Shown here one piece after another: positions 27,714 through 36,450 of a DNA stretch of 64,000 nucleotides (position 1 is its first letter; every line of letters starts with the position of its first letter). Made by a program: the position numbers and the translations under genes. Location of the stretch: assembly GCF_045920555.1 (NCBI RefSeq), contig NZ_CP174509.1:4898001-4962000 (forward strand). The letters are read 5' to 3'. The stretch comes from Pseudalkalibacillus sp045920555. GTDB taxonomy: Bacteria > Bacillota > Bacilli > Bacillales > Fictibacillaceae. Below the pieces are notes generated by a model that was given only the letters and a program-made list of their open reading frames with translations, made no database searches and was not told the origin of the DNA.

Positions 27714-28922
27714 ATGAGAGCATTCACACTTGCACAAACACAACTGAAAGAGATCTTCCGTAAGCCAATCGCGTGGGTGGTCCTTTTTTTAATGCCCTTC
27801 GCTCTCATCGGCTTTTTACTTTATGGTCTTGAAAATGTAATCAAGTCAGAGTCCTTGCTTCCGCCTTTTGAGGTGGCAGTTGTCGACAAAGATGACAGCC
27901 CTGAAACACGATTGTTGATTCAGCAATTCCAGGATGATGATGAATTACAAGCATTGATCACCTTTCGTAAAGTTAATGAAGAAAAAGCTCAAAGCTTATT
28001 GGCTGAGAATAAAATCGCCGCGATTTTGATAGTTCCCGAAGGTTTTACAAACGGGCTTCAATTTGGTGAAAACAAACCCGTCACCGTCATCGGAAATGAA
28101 CAACGACCTTTCCAAACAGCCCTTTTTGTTGAAATGATGAATAGTGCAGCCAATCTGGTCAGCGCTGCCCAGAGCGGCGTCAATACGATCTATGATTATT
28201 TGAAAGATCAAAATCTTAGCCACTCTTATGTGATGGATGTTTCAGATCAAATGATTTTCGACTTCACGACCTTCGCATTCGGCCGTAAACAGATGTTCGA
28301 AAAAGAAAGCGTACAGTCGTTCCAGGGGGTTACACCGCTCAAGTATTACAGTGTGTCAGGCTTTATATTCCTTTTGCTGTTGACCGGCCTGCTGACGATG
28401 GGCTTGACTTCCTCAACGAATACCAGGATCGAAGAACGCTTGCGAACCTTTGGTGTGTCTTCGAGTGCTCACATTTTTAGTGGATTCGCTACTCAATTCG
28501 TGATTTTACTTATGCAGGCGGTTCTGATCATAGCCGCTTTATGGACTTTGACAGATCTGGAGGTTACTGGCCATTGGGGGTGGAGTTTACTAGTATTTGC
28601 GGCAACTATTTTGGTGATCAGTGCCTGGTACACATTTTTATCGAACCTGCCTTTAGCTGAAGGGATCCGATTTTTCCTCGGATTCATTGCAATCGTGCTT
28701 TTTTCCGCTGGGGGCAGCTTGATTTTCCCAGAATCCTACTATACTGGTTTCCTTGAATGGCTTAACCTTTCTACTTTGACTCATTGGCTTCATATAAGCC
28801 TCGTCCACTCCATTTTTATCCAAAACGAAGATGTACTTTTCCCTAGCCTTGGTGTGTTAAGCGGTATAACAGGGATCCTCCTCTTCTCTTCCTATGTATT
28901 AAGGCAGGTGAAACAATCATGA
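27714..28922 (+). CDS. ABC-2 type exporter permease, first subunit
   Basis: The 402-residue protein has an N-terminal membrane helix (about 20-36), a large extracytoplasmic domain (about 45-215, including AVVDKDDSPETRLLIQQFQD), and five to six further helices at the C-terminus. This is the ABC2_membrane_3/YhgE-like layout. It is the first of three tightly linked genes (overlap of 4 bases with the next). Such two-permease exporters extrude antimicrobials, lipids or sodium; the substrate here cannot be told. AGGAGAG precedes the ATG. A terminator separates it from the preceding gene. Confidence 0.88.
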   Translation: MRAFTLAQTQLKEIFRKPIAWVVLFLMPFALIGFLLYGLENVIKSESLLPPFEVAVVDKDDSPETRLLIQQFQDDDELQALITFRKVNEEKAQSLLAENKIAAILIVPEGFTNGLQFGENKPVTVIGNEQRPFQTALFVEMMNSAANLVSAAQSGVNTIYDYLKDQNLSHSYVMDVSDQMIFDFTTFAFGRKQMFEKESVQSFQGVTPLKYYSVSGFIFLLLLTGLLTMGLTSSTNTRIEERLRTFGVSSSAHIFSGFATQFVILLMQAVLIIAALWTLTDLEVTGHWGWSLLVFAATILVISAWYTFLSNLPLAEGIRFFLGFIAIVLFSAGGSLIFPESYYTGFLEWLNLSTLTHWLHISLVHSIFIQNEDVLFPSLGVLSGITGILLFSSYVLRQVKQS

Positions 28923-30067
28923 GAATGTTGCGTTTTATCCGGACAAGATGGAAGATCGCTTTAAGCAACGGCGGGCAATTCGTTTTGATGCTTCTCTTGC
29001 CTCTTCTAATCTTTTGGGGAGCCGAGCAACTGATGTCCAAGGGATCTGGACAGTTGAAAATCCCTGTCATCATCGTAAAAGAGGAAGAAAACGAAACGGT
29101 CAACACCATTATCAAACGTGTCAAAGATAACAGGACACTTCATATCATAGAAGAATCTAAGGATGAAGCGAGACGACTTTTAGAAACGAATCAAGCGGAA
29201 GCAACCGTTGTCTTCACAGAAGGTATGGAAGAAAAATTAAATCAAGGTGAAATCGATGACGTCATCCAACTGTGGGAAGCGCCCAATGCCATCTCAACAG
29301 GACTTATCGAGGAGTATTTCGCAAGTGAGGTCATCCGGTTTGCGAGTAATGGGAAAGCAGCGACATACCTGGCAAACGAATTTGATGGAGCTGAGGTGTA
29401 TGAATACGCATGGCAATACAGCGATGATCAATGGGAACCTGAGCCGTTGATGACGGTTGAACTTGAAAATGCAGGTGATCCATCCCAGGCCCAGAATCCA
29501 GAAAAGAACGTCAAACCTTTGTTATTCGGGATGCTGAGCATCTATATCCTGCTCATCAGCTTTTATATGCAAACCTGGGTGATGACTGAGCGCTCTAATG
29601 GCCTTGCCTCAAGAATGAGTATGTTCGGTGTCAGCCGGCTAAACCGGTACCTTTCAAATCTGATCGGATCGATTACTGTGGTCAGTGTAACCCTTTTGCC
29701 TGTTTCCATTTATCTCTTATATGGAAACGGAGCTACGTTACAAAATGGCCTTATGTTAATTGCCTATATTTCAGCGTGTGCTGGCATCAGTTTTTTACTG
29801 GCGAACCTGATGAACAGTACCTTGATTTATCATTTAATAGCCTTAGCGATAACGATTGTAACCGGGATATTAGGCGGAAGCTTCTTTAAGTTAGAAGAGT
29901 TTTCTAAACGGCTTTCCACTACATCTCAATACACACCGCAACACTGGTTTTTAAATGGCATATCACATTCGAATACTACCACTGAACTAACAATCTTATT
30001 CGGTATCGGAGCCGGAACGATCATAATAGGGTTAGGGATAGGAGCTATGCGACATGATCGAGCTTAG
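28919..30067 (+). CDS. ABC-2 type exporter permease, second subunit
   Basis: This 382-residue protein has the same architecture as its upstream neighbour: a first helix at about 20-36, an extracytoplasmic domain (VPVIIVKEEENETVNTIIKR region) and about five C-terminal helices. The sequence is clearly diverged from the first subunit, suggesting an old duplication and a heterodimeric membrane unit. Its ATG overlaps the previous stop (ATGA) and its last 14 bases overlap the ATPase gene, so all three are translationally coupled. Confidence 0.88.
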   Translation: MRMLRFIRTRWKIALSNGGQFVLMLLLPLLIFWGAEQLMSKGSGQLKIPVIIVKEEENETVNTIIKRVKDNRTLHIIEESKDEARRLLETNQAEATVVFTEGMEEKLNQGEIDDVIQLWEAPNAISTGLIEEYFASEVIRFASNGKAATYLANEFDGAEVYEYAWQYSDDQWEPEPLMTVELENAGDPSQAQNPEKNVKPLLFGMLSIYILLISFYMQTWVMTERSNGLASRMSMFGVSRLNRYLSNLIGSITVVSVTLLPVSIYLLYGNGATLQNGLMLIAYISACAGISFLLANLMNSTLIYHLIALAITIVTGILGGSFFKLEEFSKRLSTTSQYTPQHWFLNGISHSNTTTELTILFGIGAGTIIIGLGIGAMRHDRA

Positions 30068-30761
30068 AAATGTATACAAACGGTATAAAGGAACGGATGT
30101 TGTAAAAGGTGTCGATCTCTTGATTCCTCAAGGGGCTAGAGTTGGCCTTGTCGGCCCCAACGGAGCTGGAAAATCGACCTTGATGAAAATGGTTGCAACA
30201 TTAGTCTCCCCGTCACAAGGCAAAATCATTGTCGGCGGGCAGTCTGTTAGGAGAAAGAAAAAGCAGCTCCGTCGCAGAATCGGTTACGTACCACAAGAAA
30301 TAGCACTCCATACCAGCATATCTGTAAGAGAAAATCTGAAATTTTGGGCTGGTATGGCACCAGAAAACGTATCAGAGGCTTGGATGGTACAGCTCTTGGA
30401 TATGGTAGGCTTGAGGGACAAAATTGACGAACGGGTCGATAAGCTATCGGGCGGAATGCAACGCAAACTCAACATCATTGTTGCCCTACTCCATAATCCT
30501 GAATTGCTGATCATGGATGAACCAACAGTCGGAATCGATATCCCTTCGAAAACCGACATCGTCGCCTTTTTAAAAGCCCTAGGCCCGGACAAGACGATCC
30601 TGTTTTCATCCCATGATTTACAGGAAATCGAGATGCTCTGCCATTATGTATTGGTACTGGAAGACGGCGTATTACGACACTTTAGCGCAATAAGTGACCT
30701 GCCACGTAAGCAAAACCCGACACAAGAGCTTCTCAAACACCTGCAGATCATCCGTACTTGA
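30054..30761 (+). CDS. ABC exporter ATP-binding protein
   Basis: The 235-residue ATPase is a complete single nucleotide-binding domain: Walker A GPNGAGKST (about 35-43), Q-loop near YVPQE, signature LSGGMQRK (about 135), Walker B LLIMDEPTVGID (about 155) and the H-loop SSHD (about 185). It lacks the C-terminal extension of drug exporters such as DrrA. It energises the two preceding permeases. Its start lies inside the upstream gene, which fixes the operon order permease-permease-ATPase. Confidence 0.95.
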   Translation: MIELRNVYKRYKGTDVVKGVDLLIPQGARVGLVGPNGAGKSTLMKMVATLVSPSQGKIIVGGQSVRRKKKQLRRRIGYVPQEIALHTSISVRENLKFWAGMAPENVSEAWMVQLLDMVGLRDKIDERVDKLSGGMQRKLNIIVALLHNPELLIMDEPTVGIDIPSKTDIVAFLKALGPDKTILFSSHDLQEIEMLCHYVLVLEDGVLRHFSAISDLPRKQNPTQELLKHLQIIRT

Positions 30762-30811
30762 GCATTTAAATCTAACGTTTTAGCGTAAGGAAAGGTTGCT
30801 CATAGTATAAA

Positions 30812-30849
30812 AAATTCCTTTTAAGCAGTAGCTTGCTTAAAAGGAATTT
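30812..30849. terminator. Bidirectional terminator
   Basis: AAATTCCTTTTAAGCA and TGCTTAAAAGGAATTT form a perfect 16-bp stem with a 6-base loop; U-rich sequence follows on the minus strand. It serves the ABC operon and the convergent NlpC/P60-LysM gene. Confidence 0.92.
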
Positions 30850-30858
30850 CTCCTGAAT

Positions 30859-31686
30859 TTAATTTGGAATTTTGAATGTTTGCCCTGGATAGATCCAATC
30901 TGATGATAAATTGTTTGCTTTCTTTAACTCACTAACAGTAGTACCATACTTCACACTGATTCCCCATAAAGTATCTCCGGATTTTACGGTATGATTTGTA
31001 CTGCTTGAAGATGTTGATGCGCTAGCAGTACCAGAAACCTTTATTTTTTGACCAACATAAATGATATGTGACGAAATATTATTCAATGCTTTTAAATTGG
31101 ATACTGAAGTATTGTATTTCAAACTAATACCCCAAAGAGTGTCTCCGCTTCTCACTGTATGCACAGAAGTATTTGATGAGCTAGATGAAGTATTTTTTGT
31201 TGTTTCAGTAGCAACCTTAGTATCAGATGATACAGAATTCAATACTCTTTGTGCCTTAACAAATCGAGATCCCCAGTAGTAAGGTGAAAATGCATCTGTA
31301 AAAGCTACGCCTGTTGAAGATTGTGCACCAAGCATTTTCCCATTACCAGCATAGATTGCTACATGGTTTATAGTGCCATTGAAATCAGTATCATAGAAAA
31401 GTAAATCTCCAATTTGAAGATTTGATTTTGAAACAGTTTTCCCCTCATTTGCTTGAGCACTGCTAGATCTTGGTAAAGTAATCCCATGCTTTTTAAACAC
31501 TGTGACTGTAAAAGATGAACAATCAAACGAACTTGTCGTTCCTACTGGTGAGCCATAACGATAGGAAGCTCCTAAGTAATCGTCTCCAGTATCAATAATC
31601 TGACTCCCTGTAGCCCCAAATACTTGACCAGCTCCTGAGAACACAATCCCTGTTGCTAGTGCGATTGGTAATAACTTTTTCTTCAT
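30859..31686 (-). CDS. NlpC/P60 endopeptidase with two LysM domains (paralogue)
   Basis: The 275-residue protein has a signal peptide (1-24), an NlpC/P60 domain with Cys56 (FDCSSF), His108 (INHVAIYAGNG) and Gln122 at the third position, a Ser/Thr linker, and two LysM repeats (about 175-220, HTVRSGDTLWGISLKYNTSV; about 230-275, HTVKSGDTLWGISVKYGTTV). It is a close paralogue of the protein at 23.9-24.7 kb, sharing the whole catalytic domain; there the linker is charged and here it is Ser/Thr-rich. The leader can fold into a hairpin that covers part of the ribosome binding site (see 31694-31739). Confidence 0.93.
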   Translation of the reverse strand: MKKKLLPIALATGIVFSGAGQVFGATGSQIIDTGDDYLGASYRYGSPVGTTSSFDCSSFTVTVFKKHGITLPRSSSAQANEGKTVSKSNLQIGDLLFYDTDFNGTINHVAIYAGNGKMLGAQSSTGVAFTDAFSPYYWGSRFVKAQRVLNSVSSDTKVATETTKNTSSSSSNTSVHTVRSGDTLWGISLKYNTSVSNLKALNNISSHIIYVGQKIKVSGTASASTSSSSTNHTVKSGDTLWGISVKYGTTVSELKKANNLSSDWIYPGQTFKIPN

Positions 31687-31693
31687 TACTTCT

Positions 31694-31739
31694 CCTCCAA
31701 TTGGATTTTTTGTATTCTGGTTGTTAAACCAATTGGGAG
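31694..31739 (-). promoter_or_regulatory. Leader hairpin overlapping the ribosome binding site
   Basis: In the minus-strand leader, CTCCCAATTGG pairs with CCAATTGGAG, with one bulged C, around a 25-base loop. The 3' arm runs into the GGAGGAG ribosome site of the NlpC/P60-LysM gene, so folding could hide it. The remaining 280 bases to the next gene show nothing but a terminator. Confidence 0.5.
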
Positions 31740-32017
31740 TAAGTTAAAAAGTAGAGCTTCAAAAATATATGCTAAATATGAAATATATGTATTTTATTAA
31801 TAAGTTTCTATTTATGTTTCTATGTATTTTTCTACTTTACTACTTATCCCCTAACCCATAGATATCTTATCATAATAATAGAGTTGGTAACTTTACAGGA
31901 TTATTACAAATGAAGTAGAATTTCCTAATTTTTTGTATATTTTTGTAACTACTTTACCTCCATAGATATAATTAAGGAAGGCGATTACGGTTTTTAGCAT
32001 AATGCAGCGAAATATGA

Positions 32018-32042
32018 AAAAAGCCTCTATTATTTAGAGACT
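32018..32042 (-). terminator. Terminator of the SGNH-like gene
   Basis: On the minus strand GTCTCTA and TAGAGGC pair around AATAA and are followed by TTTTTTC. Confidence 0.75.
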
Positions 32043-32050
32043 AATAAAAT

Positions 32051-32857
32051 CTATTTTCCTGTAAAATAGTTTATAAGATACTCTGCCCAAATCTTATTTC
32101 CACGATCATTAGGGCCTGAAAGATCTTCTTGTATAAAATCTTTTACATCTTCATCAGATACATCCGGCCAATCATCCCAATGATGGAGGTAAGTAATCCC
32201 TTCATCTTCTGCAAATTCCTTAATACCGTTTACTTGAATGGCATATACCTGAGGTTCAAATATAGGATGGGAGGGTTGCAACATGAATATTATATCTTCA
32301 TTACTTTCGGTGAATCTACGTTCTAATATTTTAATAGCATCAATTGTATCGTTAACTCCTACTTCACCATTATCGTTCATAATGAATGGTTCAAGAAGGA
32401 CAATATCAGGTTGAGATTCGATAATTTCTGTCATTTTTTCTAGTTTAATAACATTGATTGATGTCTCATCTCCAAAGTCATAAGAGTTTATATTAAATAA
32501 ACCTTCACCATAGGCCTCATCCAGCCCTGATTGCAATAATACAGGCCATGGAGTCTCGCCCATTCCTTGAGCCTCAGAACCGACTACCGCTATATCGATG
32601 GCTTCACCTGATTCGATCGCATCACTAATTAGATCTTTAGTTTCTTCAGAAAGATTTTTGGTCAACTCCTTTATATCTGGTTTTGACTCATTGCTGCCTT
32701 TAACATCATTTGCTGGTTGATCCTTCTCAGATACCTGCTCTGCATTTTCTTTAGCATTTGCGATTGTATTATTAATTTTAGAGTTCCAGTGAAAATGTCC
32801 AAAAATGATTGTTGTTATCGATAAAATGATTGTCGTTATGTATAGTGATTTTTTCAT
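32051..32857 (-). CDS. Secreted or membrane-anchored SGNH/GDSL-type hydrolase
   Basis: I place the start at the ATG at 32857, where AAGGGG lies upstream; an ATG nine codons earlier lacks it. The 268-residue protein has an N-terminal hydrophobic segment (4-20), an acidic linker, and then IDIAVVGSEAQGMGETPWPV, which corresponds to the serine block of SGNH hydrolases, with Ser94 as the likely nucleophile. LLEPFIMNDNGEV would be the Asn block, and the terminal GPNDRGNKIWAEYLINYF replaces the usual DxxH block, where the final His is missing. It may be an exopolysaccharide acylesterase or a non-canonical relative. Divergent from the next gene. Confidence 0.75.
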   Translation of the reverse strand: MKKSLYITTIILSITTIIFGHFHWNSKINNTIANAKENAEQVSEKDQPANDVKGSNESKPDIKELTKNLSEETKDLISDAIESGEAIDIAVVGSEAQGMGETPWPVLLQSGLDEAYGEGLFNINSYDFGDETSINVIKLEKMTEIIESQPDIVLLEPFIMNDNGEVGVNDTIDAIKILERRFTESNEDIIFMLQPSHPIFEPQVYAIQVNGIKEFAEDEGITYLHHWDDWPDVSDEDVKDFIQEDLSGPNDRGNKIWAEYLINYFTGK

Positions 32858-33139
32858 ATTTTGCCCCTTTCCTTCGACACCCAAAATTACATTTATCTAT
32901 AAATAATAATGCTATATTTAGCATATCTTGTCAAAATATGATACGAGAATTGAAAGAATAAGATTCCGGAACAATTCACTTAGTAAAATAGTTTCATAAT
33001 GCTGTTTATCAAAAATTCTAGTAAGGTCTAATTACCTGTGATTTTCGACATTACTTTCTTAAGATAGCATTTTACATGGGATTAGTTGTCTAGTATAATG
33101 GGTTTAATTATATATTTCATAGAAAAGGCGGGTCTTAGG

Positions 33140-33481
33140 TTGGATGAAAATAAAGTAATGGTTGTACTTGTAAAACCTGGACAACAACCGCAATCCACTT
33201 ACATTCCGAATAACTTGGAATACTTCGAAGAACTCGTAGACGGGCCTGTAAGTGTAGAAAAATTCTGTATAAGTGGTTATAGATTGGTTTGCAGTGTTGA
33301 TGAAGGTTACGGTTATGAAAACAGTTCGTTGCCAATAGGTACATACTTCATCGTTCGCTATCACACCTCATTTGACACAATGTCTACCGAGGAAGCAGAA
33401 GAAATCAAGAGACTTCTTAACGTACGATCCAAAAAGCGTAAAAAAAAGAAAAAAGGTTTATTATCTATATTCTCAAAGTAA
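33140..33481 (+). CDS. Small basic-tailed protein, DUF3846-like
   Basis: From the TTG at 33140 the protein is 113 residues. A longer frame starts at 33086, also TTG, but its first 18 residues look like translated leader. The core (KVMVVLVKPGQQPQSTYIPN, LEYFEELVDGPVSVEK, GTYFIVRYHT) resembles the DUF3846 pattern of two-strand/helix repeats. The C-terminus is very basic (RSKKRKKKKKGLLSIFSK). No function is known. A terminator follows about 100 bases downstream. The start choice is uncertain. Confidence 0.6.
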   Translation: MDENKVMVVLVKPGQQPQSTYIPNNLEYFEELVDGPVSVEKFCISGYRLVCSVDEGYGYENSSLPIGTYFIVRYHTSFDTMSTEEAEEIKRLLNVRSKKRKKKKKGLLSIFSK

Positions 33482-33580
33482 AGCATATCTTTTAAACGAC
33501 ATAGTATAGGTCTTTTTAACTAGTTAGATAGTGGGGAAATTTTTAAAAGAAAATATTTCTTCTCTGTTGGTTATCCAAAG

Positions 33581-33615
33581 AAACCCCATGCTTCAGATGC
33601 ATGGGGTTTTTGTTT
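33581..33615. terminator. Bidirectional terminator
   Basis: AAACCCCATGC and GCATGGGGTTT form an 11-bp stem, followed by TTGTTTTT on the plus strand; it also ends the PIG-L gene from the other side. Confidence 0.9.
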
Positions 33616-33621
33616 TTATTC

Positions 33622-36141
33622 TTATTTCGGATAGCTGATCAAATTTGTAAAGATACGATATCCTCCAGGGACTTGGTTTTGGATTTGGCGGTACCAAACT
33701 AAATTGGTATATACGTAGCTTCCATCACCATAATCCGTATACAGGATCCCCCCATCAAAGGTATCTCCGTCCAAATCTGTCATGTTGACGAGTGTTTCGT
33801 AATGGTCGTCCCATTCCATCGGATAATATAATCCTCTTTCTTGTACCCAGCCTTCCCAATCTTCTTCTGTAATTTCGTTTGGATAGTTCAACAATGTGTG
33901 TTCCGGCTGTAAAATTTGATATTCTGAATTTTCATCGGTTACACGCCATTCAATCGAGGGTTCCCCAATCGTCAGCGGATATGGGGCAGTAGTATCAGGA
34001 TTCCAATTATCCCATGGTTTATTGTATTGGACAACAAGATGACCACCCTCCTCCACATACTTCAATAACCGTTCATTGTTATTCAACAGATCTTCACGTG
34101 ATAAATAGGCTCTAATCCCGGTAATAATGGTATCATATTGGGATAAATCTCCGTTTACCAGTTCATCCTCAGAGATTTTTGTGATGTCCATACCGGCATT
34201 GATCAGATGATCGGCTACCACATCAAAGCCTGATTCTATATAACCTATCTTCAAATCCTCTGGAAAATTCAATTCAAAGGCAACGCCATCAACTGCTGCT
34301 TCACTTAAATTATAAAACGTTCCGATATGATCATAAGCAATTTTTTGGACAGTAGTATTGAGTTGCTTACCTTCAACAGTCGCTACTGGATTGATTTCAA
34401 ATTTTCCTTTTTCTATTCCCTCAGGAGGGGTAATTATGAAGGAAACTCTTTTCACTTTTTCATTTTCACCAAATTCAACCGATTGACTATCTAATGGTTC
34501 CCAACCCTCTGGGAGTGCCAATGCCACATCAGCAGTTACGGGTTCATTTGAATAATTCGTAACTGTCACTTCAATGGTTTCTTCCCTCATCTCTTTTGCT
34601 GTATTAACGATCAAGCTATCAGGATCAGCTTTCAGTCCAACCTCTGGAAGGACAGCGATCGTTTCTTCAGGTTCATATTGAAGTTGGACAGACTGGTTTC
34701 CAACTTTATAGCTTACTTCAGATGAAAGGACGCTATCTTCATAAGGTTGATAATACTCAGCATCTTCTGGAACTTGTACAGTTACTTCGAGATCCTTTTC
34801 TTCACCTGGACCTAGATTTTCAACCTCCATCCTTCCATCTGCTTCCCACTCTTCAGGTACCTTCAACTGAGCTTTGACGTTCTTTAGCTTTTCATCACCA
34901 TTATTCTTTAGAGTAATTTTTACTGAAGAGCTTTCGCCTTGTGTTAAATTCGGTGCTTCGACACTTGTCGATACGTCTAATTGTGACGCTGCTTTACTGG
35001 CGTTTTCCAGCTGTTCTTCCTTCACATTCAATTTGTGTAATAAATCTTTTTTATCTACATTTTTAAAATTAAAGTGTGTCGCTAATCGTTTCGTTCTGCG
35101 TAATTGTTCTAAAGCATCATGGGTTTCTTTCAATACAACACTATGACTAGGATAAGCTTCTATCACTTCTTCAAGATCCTCTTGGAGCGCTTCCAAATGA
35201 TGTTTTATTTTTCGATCACTTCTCTTTAATTCAGCAGCATATTCATTAAAATCATAGTGTAGGCCTTCGAATATTGTCTCTTCTTGTTCAGGAATTTCTC
35301 CAATTGCAGATTTGACCAAATCTAAATAAACCATTTCCGATCCAGGTTCGACCTCTCTACCCATTCCTTGGCTTTTATGAAGATATCGTGATTCTTCTCC
35401 AATTTGAGGATACGTTTGATCATACACGGGATCATAGTCTCCGACTTCGATGCCTACCGTTGCTGTTTCTTCTGATTCAGCTGGCAGGTATAACTTTTTG
35501 ATTTGCCATGTATCCATGCCTTCTTTTTCAATTTGCTCTGGGAAAACAGAAGGGTCAGCTGCGTCCTCAAATGCTTTAAGGGATAAAATTGTGATTGCTC
35601 TGTGGTGGCCGTGCTGGGACTCAACATTGAGGAAGGATGGCATTAAGATGTCTGGTTTGTATGTGCGGATCAATCGAATAAAACGTTCGTATGTTTCCTC
35701 TTCTCCCCATTTTTGCAGTGTTTCTTCAGGGGATTTTGAGAAACCAAAATCATAGATTTCATCATCAGTGGTTTGGCTTAGATGGAAAACTTCTACTCCA
35801 GTAACCTTTGAGGCTTCGATCAATTCACGTGATCGAATGATACCAAGGCCATTTCCCAGTTCTTCACCAATCTCATTTTGACCGCCTTCACCCCGGTTGG
35901 CGATCAAGCTAGCAGTATGTACCCCTAGCCCTCGGGATAGATATGCTAAGAGATGGCTCCGTTCGTCATCTGGGTGTGCTCCTGTATTCAAGAAGCTGGT
36001 TATCGTATCAAGAGGCTTTACAGCACTCCAAAGATCTTCATCATGTTGCTCTTGGGGTGTTTGTCCGTTCGAAACAGCAGGGACTATTAGGGTCAATACC
36101 ATTAGCAAACTTAAGGCAATCATCCATTTCCTTTGAAACAT
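33622..36141 (-). CDS. Secreted PIG-L deacetylase with NEW3 and GATase-like domains
   Basis: The ATG at 36141 has AAGGAG 8 bases upstream and begins a signal peptide (residues 1-26); an upstream in-frame ATG would add 14 residues and is rejected. Of 839 residues, about 45-250 form a PIG-L/LmbE de-N-acetylase domain with AHPDDE (55-60) and HGHH (177-180). Alpha-helical sequence follows to about 390. Two NPCBM-associated NEW3-type beta domains lie at about 392-460 and 520-590. A GATase-like domain follows (about 620-839; YDTIITGIRAYL, LLKYVEEGGHLVVQYN). The family removes N-acetyl groups from GlcNAc-containing glycans. A likely ROK-type operator lies upstream at 36263-36289. Confidence 0.9.
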   Translation of the reverse strand: MFQRKWMIALSLLMVLTLIVPAVSNGQTPQEQHDEDLWSAVKPLDTITSFLNTGAHPDDERSHLLAYLSRGLGVHTASLIANRGEGGQNEIGEELGNGLGIIRSRELIEASKVTGVEVFHLSQTTDDEIYDFGFSKSPEETLQKWGEEETYERFIRLIRTYKPDILMPSFLNVESQHGHHRAITILSLKAFEDAADPSVFPEQIEKEGMDTWQIKKLYLPAESEETATVGIEVGDYDPVYDQTYPQIGEESRYLHKSQGMGREVEPGSEMVYLDLVKSAIGEIPEQEETIFEGLHYDFNEYAAELKRSDRKIKHHLEALQEDLEEVIEAYPSHSVVLKETHDALEQLRRTKRLATHFNFKNVDKKDLLHKLNVKEEQLENASKAASQLDVSTSVEAPNLTQGESSSVKITLKNNGDEKLKNVKAQLKVPEEWEADGRMEVENLGPGEEKDLEVTVQVPEDAEYYQPYEDSVLSSEVSYKVGNQSVQLQYEPEETIAVLPEVGLKADPDSLIVNTAKEMREETIEVTVTNYSNEPVTADVALALPEGWEPLDSQSVEFGENEKVKRVSFIITPPEGIEKGKFEINPVATVEGKQLNTTVQKIAYDHIGTFYNLSEAAVDGVAFELNFPEDLKIGYIESGFDVVADHLINAGMDITKISEDELVNGDLSQYDTIITGIRAYLSREDLLNNNERLLKYVEEGGHLVVQYNKPWDNWNPDTTAPYPLTIGEPSIEWRVTDENSEYQILQPEHTLLNYPNEITEEDWEGWVQERGLYYPMEWDDHYETLVNMTDLDGDTFDGGILYTDYGDGSYVYTNLVWYRQIQNQVPGGYRIFTNLISYPK

Positions 36142-36262
36142 TCGTATTTCTCCTTTCGAAAAAGTATATTTCCAAAAAGACACATAACGTTTCCATTACT
36201 ACTGTGCCCCACTACAAGCTTGTATGCTCACCTCCTTAATGTTTTTGTTATTTCAATATTTG

Positions 36263-36289
36263 GTTAGTTAACCTTACTAATCAACTAAC
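36263..36289 (-). promoter_or_regulatory. Putative ROK-type operator upstream of the PIG-L gene
   Basis: GTTAGTT and AACTAAC are perfect inverted repeats 13 bases apart, 27 bases in all, in the size range of XylR operators. A related site precedes the ROK gene at 42988-43015. Confidence 0.55.
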
Positions 36290-36406
36290 TGGTAAGTGAC
36301 AATTTATTTGGGTATTCCTCAATAACTCTAAATGACCTCCATTTTTTGACTAATCGCAACTATCGTCATCATATGATTGATAGACACAGGTAGAAAATAA
36401 TAGTGA

Positions 36407-36445
36407 AAAAGAACGGGGGGAGCAAAATCGCTGATCCGCCCCTAT
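36407..36445 (-). terminator. Probable terminator of the ABC-lyase operon
   Basis: On the minus strand GGGGCGG...AGC and GCT...CCCCCC pair imperfectly and are followed by GTTCTTTTTC. The remaining 309-base gap holds only the operator noted at 36263-36289. Confidence 0.5.
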
Positions 36446-36450
36446 TTAGA

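Noticed and set aside
33086..33139. Longer start for the DUF3846-like protein
   Set aside because: The extra 18 residues look like translated leader; the TTG at 33140 gives a protein beginning at the conserved first strand. Neither has a perfect ribosome site.
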